Below the pieces are notes generated by a model. That model ran no database searches, was not told the DNA's origin, and was given only the letters and a program-made list of their open reading frames with translations. Shown in pieces: positions 1-12,469 of a stretch of DNA of 64,000 nucleotides. The translations under genes and the position numbers were made by a program. The DNA is taken from assembly GCA_036186865.1 (NCBI GenBank), contig AP025065.1, positions 8,650,616 to 8,714,615 of the forward strand. The letters run 5' to 3'. Each line of letters starts with the position of its first letter. Within the stretch, counting starts at the first letter, position 1. The stretch comes from Eustoma russellianum (lineage: Eukaryota; Streptophyta; Magnoliopsida; Gentianales; Gentianaceae).

Positions 1-200
1 TTCTTCTCAGTTCAACATGGATCGATCCACATGAGGGGCTGATGTACATGGATCGATCCATGTGTCTCTCACTGAGAGATCCACGTCATTTTTCTTCACT
101 TTTTCAACCTTTAACCCCTTATAACACCATATGTGACATTTCTAAGTATTCACCACTTAAAATCATGACTTTGAAAGTTATCCAAACATATTTCTCAACA
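1..200 (-). mobile_element. Sirevirus-like LTR fragment (5' end of an LTR, reverse oriented)
   Basis: Read on the minus strand this begins at 200 with TGTTGAGAAATATG and continues like the first 200 bases of the LTRs of elements A and B (ends at 27267 and starts at 13839), including the stretch before the poly-T/poly-C tract and ATCGATC-type palindromes. It is clearly diverged from both, so it is a separate older copy or family. The rest of the LTR lies left of the window, so solo LTR and full element cannot be told apart. Confidence 0.8.
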
Positions 201-622
201 TGCATATATATATATATATGTATATGTATATATACACACTCACAAATGGGTTGGCGTCTGACGTTGGTATGTTTCACATCTATATTTTATTACTCTACAT
301 TATTTTACCACTCATGTTACTCATTCACTATTTCTATATGATGCATGCGGAGCTTCTGCTGTGCGTCAACTTCAACGGCCACAAGGAGCAATTACACTAG
401 CATTGCGACGCACTACATTTTTAGATACATTCTCATTACGTAGCTTTTGCTATTTCACGTACATTTACTTGATGACTCATGTATTTATTTTGCATTTTCA
501 ATTTGGGAGAGTATCCCTTCGATTATAGGGCTTCATGTAACCACGGTATTCCTCCGCCATAAGTGAGGGCTAATTATATCAATAAAATCCCGGACAGTAC
601 CATCCGTCCTTCATCCAAAAAA
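201..622 (+). mobile_element. LINE copy L0: 3' terminal fragment
   Basis: The end matches the other LINE copies here: a TTCCTCCGCCATAAGTGAGG box at about 549-568 followed by an AATAAAA-like tail and a microsatellite. No ORF2 is present and the internal LINE hairpin (CCAC-loop-GTGG) was not found, so this is a 5'-truncated or rearranged copy interrupted on its left by the LTR fragment. Assignment of 201-540 to the same LINE is an inference from position; similarity there is weak. Confidence 0.6.
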
Positions 623-1033
623 TATATACACACTCGCATAGATACATATACATATGTATACATAAATGTATACACACACAGATATATATATACATATATA
701 TATATACATGTACATAACATATATACATATACACACACAAACACACACATATATGTATATATACATACATAGATATGCATATATAAACATATATATGTGT
801 GTGTGTGTGTGCATATATATATAGCCACACACACACACACATATATATATTTATGCACATATACATACACACACACATATATACATATATACACATATAC
901 ATCAATGTACACACATATTATATATATGTGTGTGTCTAGATATACACACCCACAAGAACAATGAATCACCGTACCATTGATACTTATACATATACATATG
1001 TATATATATACATACATATGCATACATACATAC

Positions 1034-1074
<41 letters not shown>

Positions 1075-1150
1075 GTGTGTATATATATGTGTGTATATAT
1101 ATGTGTATATATATATGTATATATGTATATACATATATATGGGTATATGT
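623..1150. repeat. Compound TA/CA/TG microsatellite between L0 and L1
   Basis: Over 500 bp of alternating purine-pyrimidine repeats (TA, CA, TG, TACA, TATG blocks). It starts directly after the L0 3' tail and ends directly before the L1 5' UTR. Two inverted blocks at about 788-812 and 826-850 (TA/TG then CA/TA) form a long potential hairpin. The long Tyr/Ile/His/Cys-rich open frames here are translation of simple repeat and not genes. Confidence 0.95.
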
Positions 1151-1297
1151 AGCGCGACGATGAGCTCCGGCGATTTCGGAGCGCTTTCTCGATGATGGCA
1201 CTTCAGCCACCACCGCCTCCCAACCATTCTCCTTTCAGCTACTATTCATTCTCCATTCAGATTGCATTCCCTCCGTGTGTCATCTGCGATCGCCGCC

Positions 1298-2567
1298 ATG
1301 TCTGACTTTTAGCCCCGATCGCCTCTTCTCCATCCTTTGCCGCGGTAGTCGCCAATGCCACTACTGTGGCCATCTCTCCCAAAATAGTGTCAAGATATAA
1401 AGGCATTCCCATGATCTTTTTCTCGGATGAAGAAATTGATGATTAGCGGTTCCGTATCGTTTTTCGCTTGTGGGCATTTTTTGGTACGAACGTCCACCAT
1501 TGAAAGTTATTCGTGATGTGTTTGAACGCATTGGCTTTCGTAATGATTTGCGTATAACTCTGATTGATCAATCCCATGTTCTTCTAAATTTCTGCCATGA
1601 ACCTGATTATCTCTGCTGCCATGAACCTGATTATCTCCGCTGTTTTTATCGTCGTTCATGGAGTATTTCTGGGTGTCATATGAGGGTTACTAAATGGACC
1701 GTAGACTTTGATCCCTCAACGGATGTGCCCATTGTACCGGTTTGGGTGGCTTTCCCGGGCCTTCTCATTCATCTTCATCATAAAGCAGCCCTATTTGAGA
1801 TTGTCCGTCCGATTGGTACCCCAATTAAGTTGGATATTGCTACAGCGGATGGTTTACAAGCTTCAGTGGCTCGAGTTTGCGTAGAAGTTGACGTCTCGCA
1901 AGAACTACCAAAGAAAATATATCTGCAGGCTAAGCAAAAAATGGTTCTGCAACAAGCAATTTACGAGGATTTGCCTTTATTCTACACGACTTGTCAACGT
2001 CTAAGCCATGCAACAGGTGATTGTTAGAAATCATCTCCGCCTCCGGCTCCTATACAGCGTCCACAAACCCGATGGACACCAAAGAAAACTATCTCCCGTC
2101 GAGCCATTGATACTGTAGAGGAGCCACCGATTATTATGACACGGTCCGCCACTCCAGAGGCTGCCGCTTCTATTCCTCTTGAGATACCTTTATCAGTTCC
2201 AGATGATGTACAAGATATCTCCAGGTTGGGTTCACATGCTGAATATCCCCCTGTGCAGGAAGATACCGATGTTGTGGATATGGGACATTCATCAGACACC
2301 GAGGTAAATGTATCTGATCTTCCTCCTAATCTGCCACCGGTTTCTTATGATATTACATGTAAAAGCAGTTTGCTGCCACCGTCTCCATCCGAAGAGATTT
2401 TGATATCTCGTATGGTCGAGTCCTCGGCTGCTGATGGTTTTATTCCAGTGGTTTCTCGTTGCCGTCGTCGGGCTCGCAAGGATCTACCTTTGCTGCCGCC
2501 CTCAACAATTCTCACTCGTAGTGCGGTTTGTTATTCACAAGGGAGTGACTCTCATCTTTCTCAATGA
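1298..2567 (+). pseudogene. L1 ORF1 remnant (DUF4283 + CCHC nucleic-acid-binding protein)
   Basis: Family role: LINE ORF1 proteins bind the element RNA. The DUF4283-like core is readable from about 1470 (WYERPPLKVIRDVFERIGF, then an LIDQSHVLLNF block and an MRVTKWTVDFDPS block) down to a zinc-knuckle region at about 1984-2027. The knuckle's first Cys has become Tyr (YTTCQRLSHATGDC), and TAG at 2025-2027 interrupts the frame; the C-terminal half continues in the same frame to TGA at 2565-2567. The N-terminus has early stops (for example TAG just after ATG 1298) and a frameshift near 1440. A 24-bp tandem duplication at about 1593-1640 repeats CHEPDYL. The C-terminal basic RARKDLP-type tail is still recognisable. 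Confidence 0.85.
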
Positions 2568-5500
2568 ATATGATGGCATGGAATATCTGAGGTCTTCGAA
2601 CCTCTTTTGTTCGTTTAGATCACTTGGTACATGTGCATAAATTAAGCATTTTGGCGTTACATGAACCTAAACACCCTTCAGATAGCATCACTCGATATAG
2701 ATTGGATCTGGGCTTCTCTAACTCACATGCATCTGCGTCTGGAAAGATGTGGGTCTATTGGCAATCACACACATTTCGATTATTGTCCATCCAAGATGAT
2801 GATCAAGTTCTTCATCTGCAGTTTTGTAATATTTCATTAAACTTGGTACTTACTTGCTCTGTGGTTTATGCTCGTCACACTGTTCTGCTTCGACGTCAGC
2901 TATAGGAGTCCTTACAGACTTATTCACAACAAATAAACACTCCTTGATTGATATGTGGCGACTTTAATACTTTTCGTTCTCTTGATGATCATCACAGTCG
3001 ATCTCAGCCCTCATTATCTTCTTTATAGGATTTCAATGATTGTATTGAGGATTGTTCGTTGATGAATCCTTCATTTTATGGACCCCGGTATACTTGGGTA
3101 GACGGGCGGGGCTTAGGCTTGGTAAAACGACAACTTGATTGGGTCTTCATAAACTCTCCTTTTTAGGATGTATTTGACGATCTACGCCTTACGCATCTAC
3201 CGCGTATTTCTTCTGATCACACTCCTTTACTACTCATCTGTGGTAAGGCATGGGACGCTGGGCGCCGTCCTTTTCGATTTCTAGATGCTTGGCTCACTCA
3301 TCCTGATTTTCATTCTTATGTTGCGGAAGCATGGAATTCCTATCCCACAACAGGGGGTATACATGGTTTTTATATCAAGTTATCTTGTATGACGAAGGAC
3401 ATACAAATCTGGAATAAGAACATATTTGGGAACATTTTTAGCCAGGTGGAACATGCAGAATCTAAAGTTTGACGGGCTGAAGCTGCATGGGATCAGGATC
3501 CAACGGAAGCCACCCGCACGTACTATCATCGGGCGAAGGCTGAATATCTTCAGGCTACAAAATACGAGTTTTAATTTTGGAAGAAAAAAAACAAGGATTC
3601 GCTGGCTTCGTGATGGGGATGCCAATACACAGTATTTCCATTCTGTTGTTAAGGATCGTCGTTCGCATCTGCGCATTCAACAAATACATACATCGGAGGG
3701 GCTACTATGTGATACTCAAGAATCTATTCAGAATGAGGAAATTTCTTTTTATACATCGTTATTTGCAAAGGAACCAACAGGCGACTATGATCATATTTTG
3801 CAACACATACCACACCTGATAACCGCCGCTGATAATGTCTACATGACCCAAATCCACAAGCGATGGAGACTAAGGATGCTGTTTGGCACCTAGATCCCCA
3901 GAGTGCTGCAGGACCAGATGGTTATCACGGTAATTTCTTTTGTTCTTGTTGGTCTATAATACATACGGATGTGATCATTGCAGTGCAGGAATTTTTTCTT
4001 GGAGTGCCACAACCCTCGGTCATGGCAGGCGCGTTAATAACACTGCTTCCGAAAGTGACAGCACCACATATATTCAATGATTTTAGACCTATATGTTTGA
4101 CAAACTTTATTATCAAGGTATGCACTCGTATAATCGCCACACGTTTGAGCACTTTACTTCCTAAATTAATCTCACCCGAACAAACTAGATTCTTGAAAGG
4201 CTATGATATATCATCCCAAGTCTTGTTAGCAAAGGAAATGATACAACATCTAGACAAGGGAGGCAGTCAGTTATGTCTTAAATTGGATATGATGAAGGCA
4301 TTTGATCGTGCCAGTTGAGAATATTTGGAATTGTTACTATCAAAATTTGGCTACTGTGCTTTCTTTATCAGGATCATATTAAATCATTTGAGCAGTACGA
4401 GATTGTCTATCTTGATTAACGGTAATCTTTCTGCCTATTTTTGGCCTTATAAAGGTGTGAAGCAAGGTGATCCTCTTTCCCCACTGTTATTCATATTATC
4501 GTCGGAAGGTTTTAGTCATGGCCTAAAAGCTTTGATGGCAGCAAATACATTGCAACCTTTTCATATCGGTCGTATGCCTTTTCATGTCACACATCTCGCA
4601 TATGCAGATGATTTACTTATATTTCTTCGCGGTACAACACGGACTTTATGCAGATTTCAGAACTTTTTATCATCATACGAGAAAGCTTCAAACCAAAAGG
4701 TTAATTATAATAAGAGCCAATTTATCCCGTCTTCAACTATCTCATCGCGTCGACAATCGGTTTTTTCCGATATTCTGGGTATGCTTCCGACTCATCTCCC
4801 TTTTCGTTATCTTGGATCTGTGCTGCATAAAGGAATCACTTGACCTGGTCATTGTACGGCACTTCTAGAACATATCGAGACACGACTGCATGGATGGCAC
4901 AACAAGTTACTATCACAGGCAGGCAGGCTAGTCTTACTACGATATGTTATTTCTTCTTTTCCATTACATATTATGGCTGCTGGAGGCCTGTCAAAATCAG
5001 TGCTTAAGATCATAGAGCAGAAAATGTCTCGTTTTTATTGGGGCCAGAGGCGACACTAGGTTTTATGGTCAAAAATTCGGCAGCCTTATTTGGAGGGAGG
5101 TTTGGGTATTCATGATATTAGCGCCTTACAGAATGCATATTACTGTCGAATATGGTGGCAATATCAGCAGGTTCAAACTCGCTGGAGTAGTTTTATGCAT
5201 ATACGGGGTGACTATCGCCCTAGATTACCAGATTCTCCTATCTGGAAACTTATTTGTCGGACTCACGCTTTTTGTGATGAGTATTGTGAGTATGAAGGAG
5301 CTCATGTGATATGGAAACCCACTCAGTTGGGGGAGTTTACACTAGGTTCAGCATATGATATGTGCCGCAATTCACGTCCGACAACATTATCGGCTCTGTT
5401 TATTTGGCATAAGCGCCATCGTCCAGTTATCTCTAATTTTATATGGTGTCTTTATCATTGTGATCGTCCATTGGAAGACTATGTTGTCCAATACACAGCA

Positions 5501-6415
5501 TCTCGTCCCACGATATGTCCCTTCAGTAAGCATGCGTCAGCAGCGGTGGATCACATTTTCCTGCATTGTCCTATTATTAGACCACTCTAGATGTTTTATT
5601 CAACAACGGTGGATGGTCCAAATCTGGTTGTACGGCATATATGGTCTTATTTGTTATCTTGGTTTTTCCGCGGCTCATCATCTACACTTGTAGGTGTATT
5701 GCGCATAGTCATTCCCAGCATTATCATATTCAATGTCTGGCGTGTTTATGCTTCACTTATATATGGAGATGCAGCCTCTTGCACTACGGCTTCTCTTATG
5801 GCAGTTGTGCGGTCAGACATTTATTTGTGGGCAAAAACAATAGATAATACTAAGCTGGCTTCTGGTTATCAGGCGGTATAGGCATTGGGTATTCTCCCTC
5901 CTCTTCGGGTCAGAAGGATGCAGGTAGTGAGATGGATTGCCTCCAACAGGTAGATTAAAGCTGAATACAGATGCTGTAGTGGGAGGATCTTTTGCTGCTG
6001 GCGGCGCTATCTTGCGTGATAGCGCAGGTCCCTGCATGGGAGCATTATCTTTTCGTTTACCGGCTAGTACTCTGCTTCAGGCTAAACTGCAAGCTGCAGT
6101 CTTTGGCTCCTATATTTTTTGCCTTTATATCGCAATATTATTTTAGAAACTGACTGCATACAGGTAACTCGTGCAATTAGCCAGCATACACAAACGACGA
6201 GCCAGTTTCACTGTCATCTACTCCATTCCCTGTTCACGCATAACGGCATAATGGTTCAGCACATATTTCGTGAAGCCAACATGGCGGCACACTATTTGGC
6301 ACAACATGGATTATCTACACCAACAACGTCTTATTTTACTGCTACCACTCTTCCATCTTTGGTTCGCAGTTGCATCACGCTGGATGTCACCACTGGACAT
6401 CTCAGACATGAGTAA
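2564..6415 (+). pseudogene. L1 ORF2 remnant (endonuclease / RT / RNase H)
   Basis: It starts on ATG 2564, which overlaps the ORF1 stop (ATGA). An APE-type endonuclease is readable in pieces (EPKHPS, GDFNTFRSLDDH, WVDGRGLG, SSDHTPLL near 3210), then RT (RPICLTNF near 4085; KQGDPLSPLLF and YADDLLIFL near 4460-4630), a zf-RVT-like Cys/His region near 5500-5590, and RNase H (KLNTDAVVG near 5950; REANMAAHYLA near 6275). Nonsense codons are scattered from the first few residues on (TGA in NI*GLR near 2587, others near 2905, 3030, 3165, 3470, 3575, 4318, 4842, 5060, 5590), with frameshifts near 3870 and after 6100. No function is expected. Confidence 0.9.
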
Positions 6416-6945
6416 TTATATGATGGCTTCACGGACAGTCTTCCATATGGATTGGCCAGTTATCTTATGCTTTGCCTGCATTCTGTGGGATGCAGGCAGA
6501 CTGGGTATGACTCTTTTTCATCGATATTCCACAATTTTAATAGTTCCATGGTGCTTGATACTTACTACTTCTCTGCTTGGTTTTGCATGTATGTTTCTGG
6601 ACACCTATGTGGCGGATCGTGGGACACTTCCTTGAGTTTATGAGCTTGGCAAACGTATACATGACAGAGTTACTGTTTCAAAGGATGTAAATATCTACTC
6701 TTTTTTCCTTCGTGCAGGATTTTATCCACAAGAGTGGTTTTGCCTGCCAAGGTTTTAATGAGACATATCATACACATTTTGAACACTGTTTTTCATATTG
6801 TTATCGTCGATGTAATTGCGTTGTTTTTCGACCATTATCTTATTTCATTCTATTATGTCATGACTTTCTTTGTAATAATGTTATTCCTCCACCATAAGTG
6901 AGGGCATATTAATAAAATTAAGGAGATGCTGCTCCTTTTAATAAA
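6416..6945 (+). other. L1 3' UTR with one upstream hairpin module and the terminal hairpins
   Basis: It contains the TTCCATATGGATTGG box (6441-6455) followed by a TGCCTGCA/TGCAGGCA hairpin (6473-6480 with 6491-6498) and GGGTATGA. Near the end is the conserved two-tier hairpin: outer arms GCAGG 6714-6718 and CCTGC 6743-6747, inner arms CCAC 6726-6729 and GTGG 6734-6737. The terminal CCTC/GAGG hairpin lies at 6886-6903. These match equivalents in L2, L4, L5 and L6. Confidence 0.8.
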
Positions 6946-7182
6946 AAATGTATATACATATATGTATACACACACACACACACATATATATGTATATGTA
7001 TGTATATATACATACATACATATATATATATGCATATATACATACATATACATATATATATGTGTGTATATATATATACATACATATCTATACATATATA
7101 TACACATACATATATACACACACACACACATATATACATATATATATACATACACACACACACACACATATATATATAAATA
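6946..7182. repeat. TA/CA microsatellite between L1 and L2
   Basis: About 235 bp of TA, CA and TATG repeats directly joining the L1 3' tail to the L2 5' UTR. No gene; the open frames on both strands are simple-repeat translation. Confidence 0.95.
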
Positions 7183-7355
7183 GAAAAAGTGAAAAAAAGA
7201 TGGTTTCTCTCTGGCGGCGAGGGCGACGGCGACGGCGACGCAATGATGCGTTACTTTCGATCTTTCATCCGCTGTTATCAATTCATATTTTCTGTTATTC
7301 ATTCTGCAATCCACAATCACCTTCTATTCATTCTACAAATTTCAGCCTGCGATCG

Positions 7356-8617
7356 ATGGATCATCCATCGCACCATCCCACTTTGCGTCGATTGTTGCCG
7401 GCAACAATGCAGCTTCTATCGCCATCTCCCCAAAAAAATCACCCGCCATAAAGATATTCCTATGATCACATTCACTGATGATGAGATTGATGCTTTATCT
7501 ACTCCATTTAAATTTTCGTTAGTGGGAACGCCCTGGTATGGCCGGCCACCATTGAAGGTGATCCGGGATGTTTTCGAAAAAATTGGATTTCAAACAAATC
7601 TGCGCATTACCCTGATTGATCAGTCCCATATTCTACTCAATTTTAGACATGAACCTGATTATCTCAGATGTTTTTATCATCGTGCATGGAGTATCTCTGG
7701 AAGACACATGCGCGTTACCAAATGGATAGTAGATTTCGACCCAACCGCTGATGTACCAGTTGTTCCAGTCTGGCTTGCACTTCCTGTCTTGCTAATACAT
7801 TTTCATCAGAAAGATGCTTTATTTGAGATTGCCCGGTCGATGGGAAATCTTATTAAATTAGATGTGGCAACCATAGAAGGTTTAAGACCGTCAGTTACAC
7901 GTATTTGTGTAGAGGTGGATGTTTCGCAAGAACTTCCTAAAAAGATTTATGTGCAGGCGAAACACAAACTAATTTTACAGCAAGTTTTTTATGAGGATCT
8001 TCCACTATTTTGTACAACATGTCACAGACTTGGCATGCAACAGGAAAATGTCAAGAACCTTTAGTCATGCCAGATAGATGACCAAAACCTAATGTCAGAT
8101 GGACTCCAAAGAAAACAGCTCCTACAATTGATAATTTAGCAAACCCATTGCAGTCACAACATCCAAAACCAATCACAATTTCCGCTGAAGGGTTACTGGT
8201 GAACAAGTAAACATTTCTGATTCAAATGTTGATGCTTCATTGCCATCTCCAACGCATACACAAGACTTCTCCCGTTTAGGCTGTGATGCTGAATACCCAC
8301 TCCCTCAGGAACCTGATGATACGGAGGAGTTAGGTCACTCATCTGATACGGATTTGCATGAAAAGGATAGGCCTTCGGATCTTCCGACAGTCTCAGCTGC
8401 TGTAATTCAGAGGATCCAAGCATTACCGGAGTCCCCTTTTGATGATATATTGTTATCTCGTTTGACAGAATTGCCTTCGGATGAAGGATTTATTCAAGTT
8501 GTGCCACGTAGACGACGATGAACCCTCAAGTAGTTGCCTCATTTACCACCTTCTACCATTTTAACTCTTAGTGCGATGCGATCATCTCATCAGAGTGAAG
8601 TAACCCTTTCCCAATGA
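7356..8617 (+). pseudogene. L2 ORF1 remnant (DUF4283 + CCHC)
   Basis: The DUF4283 core is uninterrupted from about 7440 to 8035 (PWYGRPPLKVIRDVFEKIGF, LIDQSHILLNF, VEVDVSQELPKKIY). The likely start ATG 7356 is out of frame with the core; the shift lies in the stretch before or at an A7 run near 7436. The zinc knuckle begins correctly (CTTCHRLG), but a one-base deletion near 8033 shifts the frame before the His. The C-terminal acidic/Ser region resumes at 8240-8521, where TGA replaces an Arg codon within the RRRR tail. The ORF1 stop is TGA 8615-8617, overlapping the ORF2 start. Confidence 0.85.
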
Positions 8618-11600
8618 ATATCATGATTTGGAATATTAGGGGTATCAGACCCTCTTTATCTCGTCTGCATCATTTAGTTCATTTGCATATATTAAATCTT
8701 TTGGCTATCATTGAACCAAAAATTCATCGACCAACATCGTTCATTATGGCATGCATCTTGGTTTTTCGCATCACTTTGCATTACTGTCTGGAAAGATCTG
8801 GGTTTTCTGGCAAGACAGATTCTTCCGGCTTCAACATATTCAAGATGATACTCAGGTTGTTCACACAATTTTGCTATGTACCACTAAATTTATCATTCAA
8901 TTGTTCCATTGTGTATGCCCACCATTCGGTTTCTCTTCGTACGCTCTCTGGCAGTCTCTGCGGGATCATTCTCAACTGTTGAATATTCCTTCGATAGTAG
9001 GTGGCGATTTTAATATGTTTCATTCATTGCAAGATCATCGCGGCCATTCTAATCCGTCACTGGCAACACTACACGATTTTAATGATTACATAGAAGATTG
9101 CTCCTTGATGGATCCTCCGTTTCATGGAACAAAATATACATGGACTGATGGAAGAGGGATTGGTCAAGTGCACTGTAGGCTAGATTGGATATTTATTAAT
9201 TCTCGTTTTCAAGATTTGTTTGATGATCTCAAACTCACACATTTGCCGTGCATATCGTCTGATCATACTCCTTTATTATTGTTATGTAGACAAGTACAGT
9301 CAACTGGTAGACGAGCATTCTGTTTTCTAAATGCTTGGCTGTGTCATCCAGATTTTCAAGCATACGTCAAAGAAGCTTAGAAATCATATCCAACTACAGG
9401 AGGAATGCATGGTTTCTATAAAAAGTTATCTAGGCTAAAGAGGACATTCAGAACTTGAACTTAACGATATTTGGTAATATCTTTCAAAGGCTGGAGTTAG
9501 CTGAGACCAAAGTCAAGCAGGCAGAATTGGCTTGGGAGCAGACACTGACGGAGCTCAACAAAAGTTTGTATCAGCAAGCAAAGGCAGAGTATATTAAAGC
9601 GTCTAATTATGAATTTCAGTTCTGGAAGCAAAAAGCTAGAATACGGTGGATAAAAGATGGGGATGCTAATACTAGTTATTTTCATTCCATGGTAAAGGGG
9701 CGACGGGCACAACTTAGAATCCAACAAATCTACACTGCTTCAGCCGAGTTATGTGACACCCTAGAATCCATTCAAGCGGAGGAAGTATCTTTTTATAAAA
9801 CTTTATTTGCCAAGGAGACAACGAGTGATTATGATTGAATTTTACAGCATATTCCCATGCTGATAACTGCAGAGGATAATGCTTATCTAATGAGTATTCC
9901 GCAGGCTACTGAGATTAAACAATCGGTATGGCACTTAGATCCTCAGAGTGCAGCTAGTCCAGATGGATTTCATGGCAGTTTTTTCGCTCTCGTTGGGATA
10001 TTATAGGTCTAGATGTTACGTTGGCAGTCCAAGAATTCTTTCTAGGTGTTCCACAACCTTCAGCTATGGCAGCGGCTATGATTACTTTGATACCGAAACT
10101 GCAGCCCCACGGACATTTAATGACTATCGGCCGATATGCTTGACCAATTTTCTCAGCAAGATCTATACGCGTATTATTGCAACACGTCTTAGTTCCATAC
10201 TTCCAAAACTGATATCTCCAGAACAGACAGGTTTTTTAGAGGGACATGAAATATCCGCTCAGGTACTATTGGCGAAAGAAATGATTCATATGATGGATAG
10301 AGGTGGATATCAGTTATGTTTGAAACTGGATATGATGAAGGCATTCGATCGAGTGAGCTGGGAGTACTTGGAAAATTTATTAGCCAAATTTGGCTTTTTG
10401 GCATTTTTCGTCTGTGTCATTCTTAATCATCTCGCGTGTACAACACTATCGGTTCTTACAAATGGAGTTCCCACGGAGACATTTCGACCATATCGTGACG
10501 TCAATCAAGGTGATCCGTTATCCCCTTTACTTTTTATACTGTCTTCGGAAGGTTTTAGCAGGTGATTAAAAGCGCATGTGCAGGCTGGTCGGTTGCATTC
10601 CTTCAGACTAGACAGGGTTCCGATGCATATTACACACCTTGCATATGCTGATGATCTGTTGGTATTTCTGCGTGGCAATTTCCATACATTACGTTGCTTT
10701 AGGACCTTCTTGACTTGGTATGAGATAGCTTCTGGTCAAAAAGTGAATTATAATAACAGCAGATTCATCTCTTCCTCTAGTACAACAGTCCCAAGGAAAC
10801 ACCGCTATGACGGCATTCTCCAAATGCTGTCTACTAGTTTGTCTTTTCGATATCTTGGGTCTATGTTGCACAAAGCTATCCCTCGCACCCGTTACTGTTC
10901 CACTTTGTTGGAACATATTGACGCACGATTGAATGGTTGGCACAACAAGTTTCTATCACAATCGGGGAGGCTTATCTTACTACAGTATGTTATTTCCTCT
11001 ATTCCTTTGCATATTATTGCTGCAGGAGGTCTACCACAGTCCATAATCAAAATCATTGAACGTAAGATGGCTAAGTTTTATTGGGGCCCAAAACGTCATT
11101 GGAAGGCTTGGAAAGATATTGCAATACCATGCAAAGAAGGTGGTTTGGGAATTCGTAGCATGCGAGTGTTGTAGGAAGCATACTATTGTCGTATATGGTG
11201 GTCTTATCATCAGTATAATACTTCATGGAGTACATTTCTGCATGCCAAGTATGGTCTTCGAGGAGATAATATACCACGATTGCCGGATTCTCCCATCTGG
11301 AAGATTATTTGTCGCTATCATTTGCGCTATCATTCACGTTGCCATTAAGAGGCCCTGCGGCTGGCCTGGACACCAACAGCTTCAGGAGAGTTTACTTTAA
11401 GTTCAGCATATGATATCTGTAGAACTCAGCGTCCAGGCCTTTTCTAGGCTAGATTTATTTGGCACAAACACCATCGACCGGTAATCAGCAACTTTCTTTG
11501 GCGGATATACCATCGTGCGCTTCGCTTGCAAGACTATGTGTGCGGTTTTATAGTGGTAATGCCAACGCAATGTCCATTCTGTAAGCAAGCTTCAGCGGAG

Positions 11601-12469
11601 GTTGATCATATTTTCTTACATTATCAGTGCTTTCAGCCCATATGGACATTTTTGCCTCTTTGTTGGATGGTACACTCCCTCATTCTTTCCGCCTTTGGCC
11701 GTATTTACTTTCATGGTGGTATCACTCATCATCCAATTTACTTGGCACTTTACGTATAGTTATCCCGGGGATTATTACTTATAATATCTGGCAAACTTAT
11801 GCTTCACTTGTTTATGGAGATGGCACCTCTTGTGCAACAGAGTCAATTTTGGCAGTTATACGCACAGACATTTATTCTTGGGCTAAGACACTGGATGGTA
11901 CCAAATTGGCTTATGACTATCATTTAGTGAAACATTTGGACTTTATGCCTCCCCTGCGCATAAAACGCGCACATGTTGTCAGATGGTTGGTTCCAGCTAC
12001 TAGAAGGTTGAAACTGAATGTAGATGCTGCAGTTGGACGTAAGATTGCTGCTTGAGGGGTCATTTTACGTGATACGAGGGGAGACTGTGTTGGGGCACTG
12101 TCTTTTTGCTTGTCGTTGTGCGAGACATATACGGCGGAGGCCCAAGCTGCTCTATTTGGATTACTCTATTTCTTACCATTATATCGTAACATCATATTGG
12201 AAACAGATAATCTTCAACTTTTTCAGCTGCTCTATCATCCCTTGTTACCATCAGCTTCTTTTCATCTTCAGATTCTGCATTCCTTGCTGTGTCACATGCG
12301 TATTGTCATACAACACACTTATAGGGAGGCAAATTTGGCTGCTCACTATTTAGCACAACAGGCCTTACGATCGCCACAAACGACCTATTACACGTGGGAA
12401 TCTTTACCTTCCATGGTCCGAAGCTGTGTCACATTAGATGTCACTACTGGACACCTCCGTCATACTTGA
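8614..12469 (+). pseudogene. L2 ORF2 remnant (endonuclease / RT / RNase H)
   Basis: ATG 8614 overlaps the ORF1 TGA. Endonuclease segments are seen (MIWNIRGIRPS, GGDFNMFHSLQDH, WTDGRGIGQVHCRLDWIFIN, SSDHTPLL near 9257), then RT (RPICLTNFLSKIYTRIIATRLSS near 10130, a QGDPLSPLLF block near 10505, AYADDLLVFL near 10640), a zf-RVT-like Cys/His segment (QCPFCKQASAEVDHIFLHY near 11570) and RNase H (KLNVDAAVG near 12010; REANLAAHYLA near 12325). Frameshifts near 8790 and 9990 and stops near 9378, 9836, 10563, 11174 and 12053 break the frame. At the motif preceding the D of YADD, the residue after QGDPLS is the usual Pro, unlike L4. Confidence 0.88.

Larger units (their letters stand above)
1151..6945 (+). 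mobile_element. LINE copy L1 (L1-type, ORF1 + EN/RT/RNase H ORF2), degenerate
   Basis: Full-length layout: GC-richer 5' UTR from about 1151, ORF1 remnant, ORF2 remnant, 3' UTR with hairpins, and the terminal CCTCC...GTGAGG box at 6886-6903. TA/CA microsatellites flank it on both sides, so a target-site duplication cannot be defined. Many nonsense codons and several frameshifts in both frames mark it as old and inactive. The 5' boundary is set where the microsatellite ends and is accurate only to about 20 bp. Confidence 0.9.

Noticed and set aside
574..1227. 217-codon minus-strand open frame and overlapping frames rich in Tyr, Ile, His, Cys
   Set aside because: It is translation of TA/CA/TG microsatellite; no domain, no codon bias, and frames stay open on both strands because the repeats lack stops in several phases.
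6853..7451. Long frames on both strands across the second microsatellite
   Set aside because: Same simple-repeat artefact, joined by chance to LINE 5' UTR or 3' UTR sequence.
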